Notes under the pieces: generated by a model
What the model was told of the DNA's origin: nothing
Seen by the model: only the letters and a program-made list of their open reading frames with translations
Database searches by the model: none
Shown here: piece by piece, positions 57,257 to 64,000 of the stretch
Position numbering within the stretch: the first letter of the stretch is position 1
Layout of the letters: each line of letters begins with the position of its first letter
Assembly (NCBI RefSeq): GCF_011601345.1
Contig: NZ_JAAORB010000005.1
Span: 1-64,000 of the forward strand
Direction of reading: 5' to 3'
Length of the DNA: 64,000 nucleotides
Source: Roseovarius gahaiensis
GTDB taxonomy: Bacteria > Pseudomonadota > Alphaproteobacteria > Rhodobacterales > Rhodobacteraceae
Translations under genes and position numbers: made by a program

Positions 57257-58459
57257 TTATCCGCGTGCGCCCAATCCAAGCTGCATCAGCGTTTTGCGCA
57301 CCGGGGCCAGTGAATAAATCGCATTCAGCGTCATGGCGCGCGCATCGCGCAAGGGCTGCGCCTGCATCATCGACGCCCGGTTCAACACGTCGATGCCCCG
57401 CACCCGCGCTGAAACTTCCCAATGCCGGCGGCGGTGATATGCCTGAAGCATCTGCGCATCGCCCAAGCGCTCGGGCGCAGCCTCGGCCAATTCCAGAAGC
57501 ACCCGCATATCCCCAAGTGACATGTTCAAGCCTTGCGCCCCGATGGGTGGCACGACATGGGCCGCCTCGGCCACAAGCGCCACGCGTTCGCTATACATCT
57601 GGTCCGCCTGCTGGCTGATGATGGGCCATGTGGTGCGTCGCGACGCCAGCGACAGCGGCCCAAACAATTGGCACGACCGCACGTTCATCGCGGCCTCAAA
57701 AGCGTCAACCGGCAAGGCGGCAAGGCGTTCGACCTCAGGGCCGTCTTCCATCCAGACGATAGCCGAACTGGGCCGCCCGTCGTAATCCGGCAAAGGCACC
57801 AAGGTGAACGGCCCGCCTGAGCGGTGAATTTCGGTCGAGACATTTTCATGCGGGATTGGGTGTGTGACAGCAAAGGCCAAGGCTTTTTGCCCGTAGCGCG
57901 TTGTTTTCACGCCAATTCCAGTGGCGTCGCGCACCGGTGAGTTGCGGCCATCGGCGGCGATCACAAGACGACAGCGCACCCGGCTGCCATCGGTCAGGCC
58001 AACGCGGGCCTCGGACTCGCGGGTGAACAAGGACGCAAATCCGGTGCCGGGCCGAAACTCAACGGTGTCGAGCGTCTGCAGATGCGCCACCATCTCGCGC
58101 CGTAGCAGCCAATTGGGCAGGTTCCAGCCAAACGGCTTGTCCGAGATGTCCGCAGCGTTGAATTCCTTGGTCAGGCGCGGTTCGGGGTTTGGGCCACCTG
58201 CGTCGACGATCCGCATGATCTGCAGGTCCTCGGCATGGGGGGCAAGCCGTGCCCACACGCCTGCCCTGTCCAACAGCGCCTGCGCGGGCTGCAAAAATGC
58301 CGTTGTCCGCAGGTCAGACCCTTCGGAATTACGCTCGGTTACCGGCGGCGTCGGATCGACGCACAGCACCGAAAATCCGGCACTGCCAAACACAGCCGCC
58401 GCCGTAAGACCGGCCACGCCGCCCCCCGAAACTACGATGTCGAACTCCGGTTTGGTCAT
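57257..58459 (-). CDS. UbiH/UbiF/COQ6-family FAD monooxygenase
   Basis: A 400-residue aromatic-ring hydroxylase likely acting in ubiquinone synthesis. It has an N-terminal dinucleotide fold (FDIVVSGGGVAGLTAAAVFG), the DG motif in RLVIAADGRNSPVRDATGIG, and the FAD ribityl segment (GAQGLNMSLGDMRVLLELAE, where the usual GDA is GDM). Which ring position it hydroxylates cannot be told. AGGAGGG lies seven bases before the ATG. Confidence 0.9.
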   Translation of the reverse strand: MTKPEFDIVVSGGGVAGLTAAAVFGSAGFSVLCVDPTPPVTERNSEGSDLRTTAFLQPAQALLDRAGVWARLAPHAEDLQIMRIVDAGGPNPEPRLTKEFNAADISDKPFGWNLPNWLLRREMVAHLQTLDTVEFRPGTGFASLFTRESEARVGLTDGSRVRCRLVIAADGRNSPVRDATGIGVKTTRYGQKALAFAVTHPIPHENVSTEIHRSGGPFTLVPLPDYDGRPSSAIVWMEDGPEVERLAALPVDAFEAAMNVRSCQLFGPLSLASRRTTWPIISQQADQMYSERVALVAEAAHVVPPIGAQGLNMSLGDMRVLLELAEAAPERLGDAQMLQAYHRRRHWEVSARVRGIDVLNRASMMQAQPLRDARAMTLNAIYSLAPVRKTLMQLGLGARG

Positions 58460-58522
58460 TGCGCTGCCCTCCTGCGGTTCAACATAGGCCGCCTGCCGAT
58501 AAGCGCCAGCAGATCGGCAGTG

Positions 58523-58753
58523 TCACCCCCGGGAAATCCAGATCAGCACAGCCATCATCACCGGAACCATTGCCACCGCCGGAATATAGAGACCAGGAAC
58601 GCCCCACATCACAAAGCTGGCGGCCCATGCTGCGACCAGCACAATAACGGTCAGCAGAATCGGACCGGCCACCGCGATATCCGCGTCTTTGTCTGCGCTG
58701 GTGGTGTGGTTGTCTTCGGTTTTGGATGCGATACCCGTGTCGAGTGCTGTCAT
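58523..58753 (-). CDS. 76-residue membrane protein
   Basis: A small protein with a polar N-terminal 26 residues and two transmembrane helices (AGPILLTVIVLVAAWAASFV and LYIPAVAMVPVMMAVLIWI). No family recognised. AAGGAAA lies upstream of the ATG. It precedes the UbiH-like gene on the same strand with a 63-base gap and may share its transcript. Confidence 0.75.
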   Translation of the reverse strand: MTALDTGIASKTEDNHTTSADKDADIAVAGPILLTVIVLVAAWAASFVMWGVPGLYIPAVAMVPVMMAVLIWISRG

Positions 58754-58840
58754 GATCTTTCCTTGGACGAATTAGAACTGTGCGTTATAAATATGACGCG
58801 ACGCCATTCCACAAAGGCACATTTCGACGCATGCGACAGT

Positions 58841-59485
58841 TCAGACCAGTCGCGTCAGAAACTCGGCCAGATCATCGGTGTGGTGGTGGATATGATCGGT
58901 TGGCAAGGCCTCCGGGGACACATGTATCGTCCGCATTCCCAAGGCGTGCGGCGCACGCAGGTTGCGTGGATCATCCTCGAACATGGCGGCGCGCGCGGGC
59001 ATCAGCCCATCACGCTGGAATATCGCCTCGAACGCCGCTTGTTCGGGTTTGGGCCGATAACCTGCATGTTCGACGCCATAGACCGCATCAAAAAGCCCCG
59101 ACAGCCCGCGGCGGTCGATCACTTGTTCTGCATACGGGCCGCTGCCATTGGTGTAGACGATCTTGCGCCCCGGCAAACCATGGATGGCATTGCGCAGGTT
59201 GAGGTCGGGCAGCAACGCATCGAACGAAATATCATGCACCGCCACCAGATAGGGATCAGGATCAACGCCATGCTCGCGCATCAGCCCGGCAAGCGTGGTG
59301 CCATGTTGCCGCCAGTAGTGATCGCGCAAACGATCCGCTTCCACGTGGTCAACACGCAGCGCCGTCATGACGTATTGGGTCATGCGCTGTTCGATCTGAT
59401 CGAACAGCCGCACCTGTGGTGGATAAAGCGTGTTGTCCAAATCGAACACCCAGCTGTCCACATGATCAAAGTATTGCTTCGGCAT
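58841..59485 (-). CDS. HAD-family pyrimidine 5'-nucleotidase-like phosphatase
   Basis: A 214-residue HAD phosphatase of the subfamily with SDT1/PHM8-type pyrimidine 5'-nucleotidases. Motif 1 is WVFDLDNTLYPP (nucleophile Asp), motif 2 IVYTNGSG, and motif 4 MFEDDPRNL. Likely dephosphorylates a nucleotide or other phosphomonoester. It starts at the ATG at 59485, divergent from the GntR gene with 109 bases between. Confidence 0.9.
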   Translation of the reverse strand: MPKQYFDHVDSWVFDLDNTLYPPQVRLFDQIEQRMTQYVMTALRVDHVEADRLRDHYWRQHGTTLAGLMREHGVDPDPYLVAVHDISFDALLPDLNLRNAIHGLPGRKIVYTNGSGPYAEQVIDRRGLSGLFDAVYGVEHAGYRPKPEQAAFEAIFQRDGLMPARAAMFEDDPRNLRAPHALGMRTIHVSPEALPTDHIHHHTDDLAEFLTRLV

Positions 59486-59594
59486 GGCCGCACCATAGGC
59501 TGGCGCGACGATGGGTGCAATCGTGTGACCCTTGATAACCGGCCCCTTCCCTGCTTAGTGTCGCCGGATCACATAACAGGGACAGGCCGTGCTT

Positions 59595-60239
59595 ATGAAA
59601 ACGCCGCAAAAAGATGCCTACACGTTGATCCTCGAAGCGATCGACATCGGGCTTTACAAACCCGGCGATCGCTTGGTCGAAAGCGATCTTGCAGAACGCT
59701 TTGGCGTATCGCGGACCCCGATCCGAGAGGCTTTGCAACGCCTTGAGACGCAATCGCTGCTGGCCCGTGACGGTCGCAGCCTGATCGTCGCCTCATTGGA
59801 TCACAACCAACTGGCCGAGCTTTACGTTGTGCGCGCCGAGCTTGAGGGGTTGGCGGCCAACCTTGCCGCCCGCCATGCCACCGACGAAGAGGTGCGCGTA
59901 TTGCGCGATATGGTCGAGGATGACCGGGCGCTGCTGAACGACCCGCAGGCCATGGCACGGGCCAACCGACGCTTTCACAAGCAGATTCATCTTGCCTCGC
60001 ATAACCGGTTTTTGGTGCAACAACTGGATCTTGTGCATCGTTCGATGGCGTTGATGGCCACCACGTCGCTGGCCGCCCTTGGCCGCCCCGAGGATGCCTT
60101 GAAAGAGCATGACGCCATCGTCTCGGCGATCGAAGCGCGCGATGCGGCGGCTGCCGGCGAGGCTCTCAAGGCGCATATATCCAAGGCGTTCGTGACCCGG
60201 TTGAAGCTTGATTCAGGTGAGGTTTCCACCTTGGTCTGA
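59595..60239 (+). CDS. GntR-family regulator, FCD type
   Basis: A 214-residue repressor-type protein. Residues 1-70 are the winged helix (YKPGDRLVESDLAERFGVSR, TPIREALQRLETQSLL), and residues 80-210 the all-helical FCD ligand domain (ELYVVRAELEGLAANLAARH, NRRFHKQIHLASHNRFL, HDAIVSAIEARDAAAAGEAL), with His residues that bind a metal in this family. Ligand unknown. The ATG at 59595 has GGGACAGG eight bases upstream; a GTG two codons earlier is possible. Its end overlaps the end of the GT2 gene by 27 bases. Confidence 0.9.
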   Translation: MKTPQKDAYTLILEAIDIGLYKPGDRLVESDLAERFGVSRTPIREALQRLETQSLLARDGRSLIVASLDHNQLAELYVVRAELEGLAANLAARHATDEEVRVLRDMVEDDRALLNDPQAMARANRRFHKQIHLASHNRFLVQQLDLVHRSMALMATTSLAALGRPEDALKEHDAIVSAIEARDAAAAGEALKAHISKAFVTRLKLDSGEVSTLV

Positions 60240-62135
60240 CGCGGTGGTTATAGGCCGCGCCTCAGGGTTCAAAGACAGGCCATGCGTGGTCTTGTCCCAA
60301 AAGAACGGCTTAAGCACCAATTCGTAAAGCGCCTTGTAAGCGGCAATGGCCCCAAGCGGCGCGTAGACGTGCATGGTCGGCACCCATGGCAATAAATGGC
60401 TATGCCGCGGCCCCCGGACGGCGGCGGCGTGGATCACGATGTTGACCACCTCGACCATCAAAAACAGGCTTCCAAAAGCGACAAGCACCTCACGCGCCAG
60501 AACTGCGTCCAACGGATGTGGCAGACCGAACAAAACCAGCCAGAACGACCACAGGAACGGCGCCAAAACAAACTGCGACAAGGCGGTGATGAAATGCGCC
60601 TGAAATCCCCAGAATTTCCATGCGCCCAACTGGCGATACAGCAGCAGCGGGCGGCGCATATGCACCAAGTATGTCGTCATATATCCTTTCAGCCAGCGTG
60701 AGCGCTGCTTGATCCATGGCCACAGGCGGCAATTGGCCTCTTCGCCGGTGACCGTGTGCAGCATCTCGGTGCGGTAGCCATGCCGCGCCAGCCGAAAGCC
60801 CAAATCGGCATCCTCGGTCACGTTATGGGCGTCCCATCCGCCCAGTTTTTCCAAGGCGTCACGCCGGAAATACAGCGTTGTTCCGCCAAGCGGAATGGCA
60901 AACCCAAGCTGCGCCATTCCCGGCAAAATTATCCGGAACCACGTGGCGTATTCGATGGTGAAACAGCGCGCGAGCCAGTTCTGACGCGGGTTATAATAGT
61001 CAAGGATACCCTGCACACAGACCATATTGTCCGGAGCCTGTTGAAAGCGCCGCGCCACCGCCGTGATCTGATCGGGGTCGGGCGCATCTTCGGCATCGAA
61101 AATGCCGATGATATCGCCCCGACAGAAATCAAGCGCATAGTTCATCGCCCGCGGCTTGGTGCGCGGCTGACCATCCGGCACGACAACTGCCCTGATCCAT
61201 GGCGGAAGGTCGATTTGTGCCAAGGTCTGACGGGTCAGGTCGTCTTCCTCTTCAAGGACAAGCACAACATCCAGCAAGCATTTGGGATATGTCAGCCGTG
61301 AAAGCCGGGCAATCAGGTGGTGGGCGATTTCCGTCTCGCGGAACAGCGGCACCAAGACCGAAACTTTTGGCAATGGCACCCCGGCCTGCGGGGCCGGCGC
61401 CGATGGCAGCGCGGCGTCGCCTGTGGCCATCCGGGCAATGAAAGCTGCGGTTTTCATACCGGCGGAAATGATCAGCGTCAGGCTGGCCCATGCCACAAAC
61501 ACCCCGAACACGGCCACGGGAAACGCCAGTGAAAGCGCCAGCAATCCCGCCAGAAAAACCAAGGTAAAACCCAAGCGACGCCGGAAATTATCGCCCCATG
61601 TGCGACAGCTTTCCATGGCCGGAACGCGGTTTTGCGCGGCCTGTGTCAGGGTGTGTCGATACCGCTGCGCGATTGTGTCCTGCAACGCGGTGCGCGGTGC
61701 CAACAACACGCGCCTCTGTGTCGGGTCAGTCCCTTGCGGCAGGATATCCGCCACGTCAGACATTTGCATGGCACCATGGGTCAGAATGGCAGGCTGTCCG
61801 TCACGATCGGTGACGGGCAGAACGCCATGTCGGATCAACGGCTTGGGATCGGCTTGGCTTTGAAATTCGGGAAGGGTCTTCAAATCATCCGGTGACGCGG
61901 TGCGCGCGCCCAAACGTGCGGCATGGGCGGCAAGCAAAGACGTTTCATCACTCAGCCCTTCGGCTTGCAGGATGTCATCCAACGGCGCATCGCAATGGCG
62001 CTGCACGATCTGCGCAAGCTCTAGGTCCGACCGCGAGATCACGCCGCGTCGCACCAGATCGGTGCCGATGCTGGTTTTATCCGCTGCCGGGATACCACGG
62101 GGCACACCAAGCTGGCGCAGCTCTGAAATCCCCAT
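60213..62135 (-). CDS. GT2 glycosyltransferase with an N-terminal MshEN-like domain
   Basis: A 640-residue inner-membrane polysaccharide synthase. Residues about 20-150 resemble an MshEN (GspE N-terminal) domain: IGTDLVRRGVISRSDLELAQIV and LDDILQAEGLSDETSLLAAH form its two repeats. Helices lie at 188-240. The GT2 catalytic domain (255-490) has VSVLVPLFRE, the DxD-like DAED at 348-351, TEDAD at 440-444 and QRSRW at 477-481, the cellulose-synthase-type set. Further helices follow, and the C-terminus carries FFWDKTTHGLS. AAGGAGGG precedes the ATG. A CtrA-type site lies 70 bases upstream. Product polymer unknown. Confidence 0.88.
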   Translation of the reverse strand: MGISELRQLGVPRGIPAADKTSIGTDLVRRGVISRSDLELAQIVQRHCDAPLDDILQAEGLSDETSLLAAHAARLGARTASPDDLKTLPEFQSQADPKPLIRHGVLPVTDRDGQPAILTHGAMQMSDVADILPQGTDPTQRRVLLAPRTALQDTIAQRYRHTLTQAAQNRVPAMESCRTWGDNFRRRLGFTLVFLAGLLALSLAFPVAVFGVFVAWASLTLIISAGMKTAAFIARMATGDAALPSAPAPQAGVPLPKVSVLVPLFRETEIAHHLIARLSRLTYPKCLLDVVLVLEEEDDLTRQTLAQIDLPPWIRAVVVPDGQPRTKPRAMNYALDFCRGDIIGIFDAEDAPDPDQITAVARRFQQAPDNMVCVQGILDYYNPRQNWLARCFTIEYATWFRIILPGMAQLGFAIPLGGTTLYFRRDALEKLGGWDAHNVTEDADLGFRLARHGYRTEMLHTVTGEEANCRLWPWIKQRSRWLKGYMTTYLVHMRRPLLLYRQLGAWKFWGFQAHFITALSQFVLAPFLWSFWLVLFGLPHPLDAVLAREVLVAFGSLFLMVEVVNIVIHAAAVRGPRHSHLLPWVPTMHVYAPLGAIAAYKALYELVLKPFFWDKTTHGLSLNPEARPITTASDQGGNLT

Positions 62136-62204
62136 GTGTCCCTCCTTGCCCTGATTGCCTGTTCAACAATGGGCAAGGAAGGTTAACCATCGGTAAATTA
62201 AAGG

Positions 62205-62219
62205 TTAACAAGAGGTTAA
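62205..62219 (-). promoter_or_regulatory. CtrA-type site upstream of the GT2 gene
   Basis: TTAACAAGAGGTTAA: two TTAA half-sites with exactly seven bases between. On the minus strand it extends to TTAA-N7-TTAAC, the full CtrA consensus in the direction of the GT2 gene, whose start is 70 bases away. Two more TTAA elements lie at 62183 and 62198. Confidence 0.65.
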
Positions 62220-62229
62220 AGCGAGCAGT

Positions 62230-63378
62230 TTAGCCCGCCATCGAGGCCGCAAACCGCTCGAACAAGTAAAAGCTGTCTTGCGGGCCGGGGCTTGCTTCGG
62301 GGTGGTGCTGCACGGAAAATACCGGGCGATCCGTCATCCGCAATCCGCAATTTGATCCGTCAAACAGCGAGACATGGGTTTCCATCACGCCTTGGGGCAA
62401 ACTCTGGCTGTCGACGGCAAAACCGTGATTCATCGAGGTAATTTCGACCTTGCCGGTCTCAATATCCTTGACCGGATGGTTCGCCCCATGATGGCCGTGG
62501 TTCATCTTGACGGTCTTTGCACCAAGCGCCAAGGCCAGCATTTGATGGCCCAGACAAATGCCGAACATCGGCAACCCCTTGTCCAGAACGCCGCTGATCA
62601 TCGGAACGGCATATGCGCCGGTTGCCGCCGGGTCGCCCGGACCGTTCGACAGAAAAACCCCGTCGGGGTTAAGGGCCAGCACATCCTCGGCCGTGGCCGT
62701 GGCGGGCAAGACCGTCACATCACACCCTGCGCTTGCCAGACAGCGTAGGATATTGCGCTTTGCCCCGTAATCAATCGCCACAACCTTATGCTTGGCGTCG
62801 GTCTGTTTGACGTACCCTTCGGGCCACGCCCAGCGCATTTCATCCCACCGATAGGATTGTGCACAGGTCACGCGACGCGCCAAATCCATGCCTTCCAAGC
62901 CTGCAAAGGCCCGTGCCTTTTCGACCAGAGCGGCCGTATCGAAATTACCTTCGGGATCGTGGGCCAGCGCCACATGCGGCGCGCCCTGCTGACGGATCGC
63001 GCGGGTCAGGCGGCGGGTATCGACGCCGCCGATTGCAATGCGCCCGCGCTTGGCCATCCAGTCAGCCAGCGTTTCGGTTGCCCGCCAGTTGCTGGGGTCC
63101 GTCGGATCCCATTTCACGACCATGCCTTCGGCCACCGGTTCGGCGGTTTCGTCATCATCGGGGTTCACACCAACATTGCCGATATGCGGGAAGGTGAATG
63201 TCACCACTTGCCCTGCATAAGACGGGTCGGTCATGATTTCCTGATAGCCGGTCATCGCGGTGTTGAAACACAGCTCGGCGGTGGTGTCGCCGACCGCGCC
63301 AAAGCCTTTGCCGTAAAACAACGTGCCGTCGGCCAAGGCCAAGCAGGCGGTCGGTCGGTCTTGGGTCGCGTGGGCCAT
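62230..63378 (-). CDS. carA: Carbamoyl-phosphate synthase small subunit
   Basis: The 382-residue glutaminase subunit supplies ammonia to CarB for carbamoyl phosphate, used in arginine and pyrimidine synthesis. N-terminal domain: LALADGTLFYGKGFGA, ELCFNTAMTGYQEIMTDPSY. C-terminal amidotransferase: VAIDYGAKRNILRCL, SNGPGDPAATG, catalytic Cys in MFGICLGHQML, and His/Glu in FSVQHHPEASPGP. The start at 63378 has CGGAGA upstream; the longer frame was rejected. carB is not adjacent, as is common in this order. Confidence 0.97.
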   Translation of the reverse strand: MAHATQDRPTACLALADGTLFYGKGFGAVGDTTAELCFNTAMTGYQEIMTDPSYAGQVVTFTFPHIGNVGVNPDDDETAEPVAEGMVVKWDPTDPSNWRATETLADWMAKRGRIAIGGVDTRRLTRAIRQQGAPHVALAHDPEGNFDTAALVEKARAFAGLEGMDLARRVTCAQSYRWDEMRWAWPEGYVKQTDAKHKVVAIDYGAKRNILRCLASAGCDVTVLPATATAEDVLALNPDGVFLSNGPGDPAATGAYAVPMISGVLDKGLPMFGICLGHQMLALALGAKTVKMNHGHHGANHPVKDIETGKVEITSMNHGFAVDSQSLPQGVMETHVSLFDGSNCGLRMTDRPVFSVQHHPEASPGPQDSFYLFERFAASMAG

Positions 63379-63566
63379 GGGACGAGTCTCCGGGTGTGGG
63401 CAAATTGGCGGATATGTATGAGCCTGCCCCGGTCGGGTCAAGGGACAAGATGAGCACGCCGCAAGGCCACAAAACAAGGCCATCGCGCACACCGTAAACC
63501 GGTTGTCAGAAAGATGCTAGTTCTGTAGGGTTCACGGCTTGTGACCACAGCATGGACTAAACCAGA

Positions 63567-64000
63567 ATGGATTTGCGACAGCGCGTGAACACGGCCCTGA
63601 AACAGGCAATGAAAGACAAGGCGACAGCACGCCTTGCGACCTTGCGCTTGATAAACGCGGCAATCAAGGATCAGGATATCGCGCGGCGCGGCAGCGACGG
63701 CGAAGACGGCGTGACCGACACCGATATCCTTGCGATCCTTGGCAAGATGACCAAGCAGCGGCAAGAAAGCGTGCGCGCCTACGAAGAGGCCGGGCGACTG
63801 GATCTGGCCGACCGCGAGCGCCACGAGATTGCGGTGATCGAAGAATTCCTGCCGCGCCAGTTGACCGATAAGGAAACCGAGGCCGCGATTGATGCCGCGA
63901 TTGCCGAGGTTGAGGCAAAATCAATCCGCGACATGGGCAAGATCATGGCCCGCCTGAAAGCAAAATATACCGGGCAGATGGATTTTGGCGCTGTCGGCCC
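63567..64000 (+). CDS. GatB/YqeY-domain protein (truncated by the window end)
   Basis: The first 144 residues of a protein of usually about 150. It starts MDLRQRVNTALKQAMKDKAT and has ATLRLINAAIKDQDIARRG, ILGKMTKQRQESVRAYEEAG, IEEFLPRQLTDKETEAAIDA and the final RDMGKIMARLKAKYTGQMDF, all typical of YqeY. The domain resembles the tRNA-binding tail of GatB; function unproven. Divergent from carA. The stop codon lies outside the window. Confidence 0.93.
   Translation, partial: MDLRQRVNTALKQAMKDKATARLATLRLINAAIKDQDIARRGSDGEDGVTDTDILAILGKMTKQRQESVRAYEEAGRLDLADRERHEIAVIEEFLPRQLTDKETEAAIDAAIAEVEAKSIRDMGKIMARLKAKYTGQMDFGAVG

Noticed and set aside
58235-59746. A 503-codon plus-strand frame over the UbiH-like, small membrane and HAD genes
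   Set aside because: It crosses three well-supported minus-strand genes and their ribosome sites, and has no recognisable motifs.

Overview
The window is an ordinary chromosomal segment of a high-GC alphaproteobacterium, almost certainly a member of the Rhodobacterales/Roseobacter group. The support is a set of genes typical of that order: a propionyl-CoA carboxylase and methylmalonyl-CoA mutase cluster interleaved with small envelope proteins, carA divergent from a GatB/YqeY gene, AI-2E permease-hda-ppk1-ppx in one run, an aa3-type ctaD with a c-type cytochrome upstream, a FolB with an extra C-terminal domain next to folP, and families such as DUF5665, DUF983, DUF2937, DUF3047, DUF4174 and DUF6497. 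All family names come from reading the sequence, not from a search. No rRNA, tRNA, CRISPR array, insertion sequence or prophage was recognised.

Layout. 0-0.7 kb: an A+T-richer gene with a HEPN-like R-x4-H motif. 0.7-6 kb: uvrB, a zinc-ribbon protein, an exported rhodanese, an MntP-like pump, a universal stress protein and small DUF/ABM genes. 6-13 kb: a beta-barrel-like exported protein, a 764-residue beta-helix protein, two tandem c-type cytochromes, DUF proteins and an Ldh-family oxidoreductase, ending in a striking pair of perfect 28-bp palindromes. 13-21 kb: lolD/lolC-E, a bis-heme flavocytochrome, a cupin, DUF2937, proS, an AI-2E-type permease and hda. 21-25 kb: ppk1 and ppx, the two arms of polyphosphate turnover. 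25-29 kb: an EEP nuclease-like enzyme, a DjlA-like J protein, GNAT, VOC and MAPEG proteins. 29-39 kb: the propionate cluster (scpA, pccA, pccB) with sulfotransferase, DUF4174, lipoprotein and DUF6497 genes. 39-48 kb: a Bcr/CflA exporter, a LysE exporter, yebC, two SLC13/RCK permeases flanking an XpaC-like gene, and a YmdB-type phosphoesterase. 48-53 kb: cytochrome c, ctaD, folB and folP. 53-64 kb: an EamA exporter, ilvC, two Lrp/AsnC regulators, a class V aminotransferase, a UbiH-like monooxygenase, a HAD phosphatase, a GntR regulator, a GT2 glycosyltransferase, carA and a truncated YqeY gene.

How the genes fit together. The propionate genes would turn propionyl-CoA into succinyl-CoA, except for the epimerase, which is not in the window. 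Cytochrome c and ctaD belong to one respiratory branch, and a 14-bp FNR-type box lies upstream of ctaD. folB and folP are consecutive folate steps. The most interesting signal is the GT2 gene at 60.2-62.1 kb: its N-terminus looks like a degenerate MshEN domain (a c-di-GMP-binding fold), and an exact CtrA-type TTAA-N7-TTAA site lies about 70 bp upstream. No wholly new system could be shown from sequence alone. The best leads are that gene, the palindrome pair, the GCAAA array in front of pccB, the FolB fusion and the small genes inside the pcc cluster.
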